Below are positions 53,931 to 58,948 of a DNA stretch of 58,948 bases, piece after piece. The stretch spans positions 1-58,948 of the forward strand of contig CAMKGA010000007.1 in the NCBI GenBank assembly GCA_946412015.1, in the 5' to 3' direction. The DNA is from an uncultured Caryophanales bacterium (GTDB lineage Bacteria; Bacillota_I; Bacilli_A; RF39; UBA660). How positions within the stretch are numbered: the stretch's first letter is position 1; each line of letters starts with the position of its first letter. The notes under the pieces were generated by a model. It ran no database searches, had not been told where the DNA came from, and saw only the letters and a program-made list of their open reading frames with translations. Position numbers and translations under genes: made by a program.

Positions 53931-55156
53931 TGAACTGTTTTGAAGATTTAAAATATAGAGGACTTATTAAAGATATAAGTAGTGAAGAATTAGAAAAAAA
54001 ATTAAATGAAGAAAAGTTAACATTTTATATAGGTACTGATCCTACTGCAGACTCAATGCATATAGGACATTTTTCATCATTTTTAATTGCAACCAGACTT
54101 GCAAAATATGGACATAAACCTATTTTACTTATTGGTGGTGCAACAGGACTTATTGGGGACCCTAAACCATCAAATGAAAGACAAATGATAACAAAAGAAG
54201 AAGTAGAAAAAAATGTTGAAGGGTTAACTAAACAAGCAAAAAAAATATTTGGTTTTGAAGTTGTTAATAATTATGATTGGATAAAAGAGATTAATACAAT
54301 TGATTTTTTAAGAGATTATGGTAAATATATAAATGTTAATTATATGCTTGATAAAGATATAATAAGTAGGAGGCTTGAATCAGGTATTACTTTTTGTGAA
54401 TTTGCATATACCATATTACAAGGTTTAGATTTTGTTAACTTATATGAAAATAAAGGAGTTACTTTAGAAGTAGCAGGATCAGATCAATGGGGAAATATTA
54501 CAACAGGAATAGAATTAGCTCGTAAAAAATTAGGAGTTGAACTTTATGGTATGACTATGCCTTTAGTACTTGATAATAGGGGAGTTAAATTCGGAAAAAC
54601 AGAAGGGAATGCCCTTTGGCTTGATAAAAATAAAACATCATCATATGAATTATACCAATATTTAATTAATGCAGATGATATTTGCGTTATTGACTATTTA
54701 AAAAAATTAACATTTTTAACAAAAGAAGAGATAGATAAAATAGAAAAAGAACACAGTGAAAAACCAGAACTTAGATTAGCTCAAAAAAGACTAGCAGAAG
54801 AAGTTATTACATTTTTACATGGTAGGGAAGAATATGAAAAAGCTGTTAATATAAGTGAATCATTATTTAGTGGTAATATATCAAACTTATCTGCAAAAGA
54901 TATAAAAATAGGATTAAAAGAAGTTCCAACATTTAATTTAGATAGTGAATATAATTTAATTGATTTACTTGTTGATAATAAAATATGCAATTCTAAAAGA
55001 GAAGCAAGAGAACTTGTAAGTGGAAATTCTATTAGTATAAATGGAAATAAAATAACTGACTTAGAATATAAGATTAGCAAATCTATTGCTATAGATAATG
55101 AAATAATAGTAATTAAAAGAGGTAAGAAAAAATATTATATTGGAATATATAAATAA
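53930..55156 (+). CDS. tyrS: Tyrosine-tRNA ligase
   Basis: 408 residues. Class I aminoacyl-tRNA synthetase with GTDPTADSMHIGHF (HIGH), AGSDQWGNITTG, and KFGKTEGNALWL as the KMSKS counterpart (KFGKT, normal for TyrRS). The C-terminal S4 domain starts near LVDNKICNSKREARELV. It charges tRNA(Tyr), and its expression is probably raised by uncharged tRNA through the T-box at 52459. Confidence 0.96.
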   Translation: MNCFEDLKYRGLIKDISSEELEKKLNEEKLTFYIGTDPTADSMHIGHFSSFLIATRLAKYGHKPILLIGGATGLIGDPKPSNERQMITKEEVEKNVEGLTKQAKKIFGFEVVNNYDWIKEINTIDFLRDYGKYINVNYMLDKDIISRRLESGITFCEFAYTILQGLDFVNLYENKGVTLEVAGSDQWGNITTGIELARKKLGVELYGMTMPLVLDNRGVKFGKTEGNALWLDKNKTSSYELYQYLINADDICVIDYLKKLTFLTKEEIDKIEKEHSEKPELRLAQKRLAEEVITFLHGREEYEKAVNISESLFSGNISNLSAKDIKIGLKEVPTFNLDSEYNLIDLLVDNKICNSKREARELVSGNSISINGNKITDLEYKISKSIAIDNEIIVIKRGKKKYYIGIYK

Positions 55157-55200
55157 TTGTAAAAAAAAATAAAAGATGATATTATTAAAGTGGTGAAGAT

Positions 55201-56241
55201 ATGAAAAATGAAAGTTATAGAATGATGGCTATTTCCAATGATTTAAATACATTATTAAAAAAGAAGAAATTTTTAGAAGAAGTATTGTCTGGTAAATATG
55301 ATTATATAATAAATTCGGATATAGAAGAAATAAAAAACGTGATTGAGGCAGGTAATTTACCTAAAGAAGATGCATTATCAAAACTTAACCTTTTTCATAA
55401 AGAACAGTTACTATATACAGTTATTTTATTAAAGAAAATTTTAGCATATGATGTTGATGTTAATAAAAAAATAGAAGAAGAAAAAACTAATATGACATAT
55501 TCTAAAAATGATGTATTTGTAAAAGCTGAAAATATTTTTTCTAGAGAAATTACATATAATCAAGCACTTGAATTAATAGATTTGGCAAAAAAAGTAATTA
55601 ATGATAAAAGAATATACTTATTGCTAGATTTTTATTTAAAAAATGAAGAGTTAGTACGCGATTTATTAAAAAGACAAGATGCAATTATGGAAACTGAGAA
55701 AAATAAAGAAGCATATAATATGATATCTATGATTGATAATGAATTTGGAATCATAGTTATAGATGATTCTGAAACTGGAAGAAAAGTTGTTGCAGGAACA
55801 AGAAAAGATATTATTTTATCAAATTTTTTAGGAGTACCATTTCCTAAAGATATAGATAAACCGGGTTTTGATTATGGACCTCATAATGATTTTTATTCAG
55901 AGCCACATAAAATAACTAAAATATTTTATAGTGATAATTTAACTGAAACACAATTAAAAATGATAGAGGAAGAAAAGAAAAAAAGAGAAAAAGCAAAAAA
56001 AATTGTTACATATGATGATATGGGTTTTATAAATGGATTGGTAATTTCAAGAAGCGAACTTACTTCGAATGGATTTGATCCACAAGCTTTAGGATGGAAA
56101 CCTTTAAAAGTAAAAAGTGCAAAAACAGGTATATTTAAATTATGTAGAGATAAATATCGTTATAAACGTTCAATGGGCGAGATTGTAAAAATGGCAATAG
56201 ATATAAATAAACAAATAATGGAAGGTAAAGCAAAAAACTAA
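55201..56241 (+). CDS. Conserved-looking protein of unknown function
   Basis: 346 residues, soluble, Lys/Glu-rich and mostly helical. The middle holds a small beta part (EFGIIVIDDSETGRKVVAG). The C-terminal MGFINGLVISRSELTSNGFDPQALGWKPLK, followed by a basic end, looks like a defined domain. No signal peptide or catalytic motif is recognised. The RBS AAGTGGTGA precedes the ATG, and it ends at a strong bidirectional terminator. Confidence 0.55.
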   Translation: MKNESYRMMAISNDLNTLLKKKKFLEEVLSGKYDYIINSDIEEIKNVIEAGNLPKEDALSKLNLFHKEQLLYTVILLKKILAYDVDVNKKIEEEKTNMTYSKNDVFVKAENIFSREITYNQALELIDLAKKVINDKRIYLLLDFYLKNEELVRDLLKRQDAIMETEKNKEAYNMISMIDNEFGIIVIDDSETGRKVVAGTRKDIILSNFLGVPFPKDIDKPGFDYGPHNDFYSEPHKITKIFYSDNLTETQLKMIEEEKKKREKAKKIVTYDDMGFINGLVISRSELTSNGFDPQALGWKPLKVKSAKTGIFKLCRDKYRYKRSMGEIVKMAIDINKQIMEGKAKN

Positions 56242-56270
56242 AAAAGGATTCATTAATCCTTTTTTAGTTT
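56235..56270. terminator. Bidirectional terminator, 16-base perfect stem
   Basis: AAACTAAAAAAGGATT and its complement flank a CATT loop. A and T runs lie on both sides, so it serves both converging genes. Confidence 0.9.
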
Positions 56271-57101
56271 ATAAATATTTCTATGTGCTTTATGTTTATC
56301 ATTTAAATCATCTAATAAATAATATAAATTTTTAGTATCCTCTTCACTATACATACTAAAAAAATTTTTAATTAATTCTTTTGAAATACCTATTGAATCA
56401 AGATAGTGAATATACTTATAAAAGTCACATATTTTTAATTTTGATATATCACCTTGATATAATGTATTTAATATAATCATGTTATAGCAATAATTATCAG
56501 TGTTCTCATTTGGAATAATTATATATGGATTTTTTTTATCAAGAGTATATTTTTTATTAAATTTTTTTCTTCTTGCTAATCTTGTTAAATATTTAGATGG
56601 GTAGGCTTTATTATTATTAATTTTACAACTATCCATATCCATAATTTTTATATTGCCATCGTTTGTTAAAATAATATTATCTTCATATAAATCACCAATA
56701 AAAAAATCACTAATAATACTATTTCTCGCTTTTTTAATTTTTTCTAATATTTTACCAATTTTAATTAATATATTAATTTTATCTTTTAAAAGTATTTGTG
56801 GATTATATAGAACTTTCGATAAACTATTTCCTTCTATATAATCAGATATTGTAGCTACAATTTTATTAGATATAATTCCTAAATCAAAATCCAAAAATAA
56901 TTCATCAATATTAATATCATTTTTGTATTTATTAAGCATATTTAAAGTGTACAATTTGTTTTCATCCATATGATAAAATAATTTTAGTATTCTATTATTA
57001 TCATAATAGTAAAGTTTAGCTTCAGTATTTAAAATCATCGTCTTTGGAAAAAATCTTTTTAATTTATCCAACTGATAGTATGTTAAATTTATTTTTTTCA
57101 T
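56253..57101 (-). CDS. Protein-kinase-like fold protein
   Basis: 282 residues. The N-lobe has NRILKLFY with a candidate ATP-binding Lys40. A hinge-like SDYIEGNSLSKVL follows. The catalytic loop is GDLYEDNIIL (Asp137, Asn142), and the DFG counterpart is MDMDSC (Asp155/157). This is the layout of RIO/choline-kinase/lipopolysaccharide-kinase-like small phosphotransferases. The substrate is unknown. The gene starts one base after the stop of the transglutaminase-like gene upstream on the minus strand, so the two form an operon. Confidence 0.65.
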   Translation of the reverse strand: MKKINLTYYQLDKLKRFFPKTMILNTEAKLYYYDNNRILKLFYHMDENKLYTLNMLNKYKNDINIDELFLDFDLGIISNKIVATISDYIEGNSLSKVLYNPQILLKDKINILIKIGKILEKIKKARNSIISDFFIGDLYEDNIILTNDGNIKIMDMDSCKINNNKAYPSKYLTRLARRKKFNKKYTLDKKNPYIIIPNENTDNYCYNMIILNTLYQGDISKLKICDFYKYIHYLDSIGISKELIKNFFSMYSEEDTKNLYYLLDDLNDKHKAHRNIYKLKKD

Positions 57102-57102
57102 T

Positions 57103-58098
57103 TTATTTTTTTACCTTCTTTAATATATTATTTATACTAGGCATGATAGAATCATTAAAACTATTAAAAATACTAGTATTATTATCATATTTTTCATAAT
57201 TATACTCTGCAGTGATAATAAAGTCTTTTCTTGAATATGGATTATTAAATTCTTTATATAAACATAATCTTTCAAACGCATTTATATTTTGTTCATTAGT
57301 TGCTACTATCATACCAAAATAAGGAGTTAGTTTAATACTACCTGATCCTAATGTATGTGTAGCTTTTTTTTGACTTACACAATCAAACATAGTTAAATTA
57401 GTGGCATCATAAATATATGGATTATTTTTATCAATAATTAATGTACAAGCATGATTACCTATAATATTTGATATAGGTCTAAATATTAAACCTTCTATTT
57501 TGGTGCTTAACTTTGGCTTTATAATATTCATCTTTAAATTAGGAGTATAACTTCTTTTAACTGTGCTAATTTTATTAGTTATAATAGCTGCATCATATCC
57601 TCTTTTATTTAATATATCAGTTAACATATCTGAATAATTAAGACAAACACCACCACCATTAAAAATATCAGCAGCATAAAAATTAGAAATAGATAATCTA
57701 TCTTCTATTTTATAAAAATGCTTTTTATTAAAAGAAAAGTAACCATTATATAAAGTATATGAAAATAATAGTGATAATTCTAATGTGTTTTTAATATTAA
57801 GTTCATCTGCTAACTTATTAAAACTATCTATTATATTATTATAACTTTTATAAGAATCTTTTAACTTTTCTTTTTGCTTCAAAAAAGTTTTAAAATTACT
57901 TCTATAAAATATTGAAGATATAATAGCTTTTCTAACCTCAAAATATTTATTTTCCTTTGGAATAATTTTAATAATATCACTTATATCATCGTTAGATAAA
58001 TTATAATTCTTTAAATAAACAAATAGATGATACTTAATTTGTTCTATATCATTAGATACTTCAAATATCTTTTTTATAACTTCTTTTTCATATTTCAT
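57103..58098 (-). CDS. Transglutaminase-like (Cys-His-Asp) protein
   Basis: 331 residues, cytoplasmic by sequence. A helical N-terminal half is followed by a papain/transglutaminase-like domain with the triad Cys152 (GGGVCLNYSDMLTDILNKRG), His216 (GNHACTLII) and Asp231 (YIYDATN). The fold is found in peptidases and peptide-crosslinking enzymes. It lies directly upstream of the kinase-like gene and resembles in core motif the domain of the 900-residue protein at 6244. The RBS is AAAGGGGA before the ATG. Confidence 0.65.
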   Translation of the reverse strand: MKYEKEVIKKIFEVSNDIEQIKYHLFVYLKNYNLSNDDISDIIKIIPKENKYFEVRKAIISSIFYRSNFKTFLKQKEKLKDSYKSYNNIIDSFNKLADELNIKNTLELSLLFSYTLYNGYFSFNKKHFYKIEDRLSISNFYAADIFNGGGVCLNYSDMLTDILNKRGYDAAIITNKISTVKRSYTPNLKMNIIKPKLSTKIEGLIFRPISNIIGNHACTLIIDKNNPYIYDATNLTMFDCVSQKKATHTLGSGSIKLTPYFGMIVATNEQNINAFERLCLYKEFNNPYSRKDFIITAEYNYEKYDNNTSIFNSFNDSIMPSINNILKKVKK

Positions 58099-58213
58099 AA
58101 ATATTTCCCCTTTAATAAACGATAGGTGCTATTATAGCAAATATATTCATTTTAGTAAATATCAATATTGTAATTATTTTAATATTATGATATATGTAAT
58201 TATAGGTGGTATT

Positions 58214-58879
58214 ATGAGAAGAATTAAAATATCTTTAATAATTAATATTATAATTGTATTATTTACAGTATCTTCAGCAATTATGATGTTTACAGGCTTT
58301 AAATTTATGCCTGGTAAAGATATATTAGAAATATCAAAAATTGAAATGTTTAAATTTTATACAGTAGATTCTAACTTGTTAATGGGTTTAGTTTCACTTA
58401 TATTTTTAATTGATGAAATAAAATTGTTAAAAGGAAAAATAAAAGAAATATCATCTTTTAAATATACATTAAAACTTACATCTACAGTAGGTGTAACATT
58501 AACTTTTTTAACTGTATTTTTATATTTAGGTAATATTGTTGATGGGGGAGTAGTAATTCTTTTAAAGAATAGCAATTTATTTCTTCATCTATTAATTCCT
58601 ATACTTAGTATAATTAGTTTTATATTTTTTGAAAGAACAAATAAGATTAAAATAAAATATGTATTTTTATCTATTATACCAACAATTATATATTCTTTAT
58701 TTTACTTAATAAATGTATTAATTCATATTGAAAATGGTAAAGTGTCACCAAAATATGATTGGTATTATTTTGTGCAAAGTTCAATGAATAATGCCTTTAT
58801 AGTAATGCCATTTATGATAATATGTACATATTTAATAGGTTTATTATTATATAGGTTAAATAAGAAAAAAAATAGATAA
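58214..58879 (+). CDS. Pr6Pr-like six-helix membrane protein
   Basis: 221 residues with about six membrane helices. FKFYTVDSNLLMGLVSLIFLI and the later FERTNK and YDWYYFVQ elements resemble the Pr6Pr/FAR-17a-like group (conserved FTxxSN). The function is unknown. The ATG after AGGTGGT is used; an in-frame upstream ATG at 58187 lacks an RBS. Confidence 0.6.
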   Translation: MRRIKISLIINIIIVLFTVSSAIMMFTGFKFMPGKDILEISKIEMFKFYTVDSNLLMGLVSLIFLIDEIKLLKGKIKEISSFKYTLKLTSTVGVTLTFLTVFLYLGNIVDGGVVILLKNSNLFLHLLIPILSIISFIFFERTNKIKIKYVFLSIIPTIIYSLFYLINVLIHIENGKVSPKYDWYYFVQSSMNNAFIVMPFMIICTYLIGLLLYRLNKKKNR

Positions 58880-58889
58880 ATTTTAAAAT

Positions 58890-58912
58890 GAGACTTGTCT
58901 TTTTTTTTTTTT
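58890..58912 (+). terminator. Weak terminator at the end of the window
   Basis: AGAC-TT-GTCT with a long T run; the loop is tight, so the stem is marginal. Confidence 0.4.
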
Positions 58913-58948
58913 GTACTAAATAACTACGTTATGGCCTGAGTTCTAACG

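Noticed and set aside
134-58879. Mycoplasma-type genetic code (UGA = Trp)
   Set aside because: Trp is encoded by TGG, and genes such as nfo and mreC end in TGA at their family length.

Overview
The window is AT-rich chromosomal DNA from a walled, low-GC member of the Bacilli, most likely an uncultured gut lineage near the Mollicutes (RF39-like). The basis is PolC-type polymerase III, L10-leader and T-box RNAs, GGAGG/AGGTGAT ribosome binding sites, and strong use of A/T-ending codons. UGA is a normal stop (nfo and mreC end in TGA) and Trp is TGG, so the genetic code is standard. A class B PBP, MreC/MreD and a Dlt-like adenylation pair point to a cell wall. The species assignment is inference.

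Layout. 0.1-5.8 kb: DNA repair (nfo), superoxide dismutase, a class B PBP, rpmG, efp, a zinc-ribbon membrane protein and a small prepilin. 5.8-9.5 kb: a 900-residue transglutaminase-like protein flanked by decayed gene remnants. 9.5-24.5 kb: polC, a giant cysteine-repeat surface protein with a dockerin pair, ftsK/spoIIIE, radC, mreCD, tag and a frameshifted HExxH gene. 24.6-27.7 kb: a YitT membrane protein, an oxidoreductase and a DUF3419-like gene. 27.7-39.2 kb: the classical secE-nusG-rplK-rplA-rplJ-rplL-(rsmC-like)-rpoB-rpoC block, with strong promoters, a hairpin leader before rplK and an L10 leader.

39.2-42.8 kb is an accessory surface-protein island. It holds a prepilin-like protein whose C-terminus carries the codon signature of a diversity-generating retroelement (DGR) variable region, an IS21-type transposase remnant, and two membrane-anchored dockerin proteins. 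42.8-44.6 kb: tmcAL, yceD and rpmF. 45.2-51.7 kb: envelope genes, namely an O-antigen-ligase-like protein, a TPNAT-repeat surface protein, a phosphopantetheinyl transferase, VanW, and a DltA/DltC-like pair without DltB or DltD. 51.7-58.9 kb: PrsW, a T-box-controlled HAD-deoC-tyrS operon, an unknown gene, a kinase-like/transglutaminase-like pair and a membrane protein.

The most notable signal is at 40380-40451. There 15 of 24 codons end in C, against none of the 25 codons just before. This is the pattern left when AAC codons of a DGR template are mutated at adenines. It sits at the C-terminus of a lectin-like domain on a pilin-type stalk, with a stop-codon hairpin right behind. No reverse transcriptase or template repeat lies in the window, so any DGR would act in trans. 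A decayed relative of the same C-terminal domain lies at 9278-9394. A second recurring theme is a Cys-Pro-x-x-Tyr...Cys motif that brackets the dockerin pair in three anchored proteins and is expanded 17-fold in one of them.
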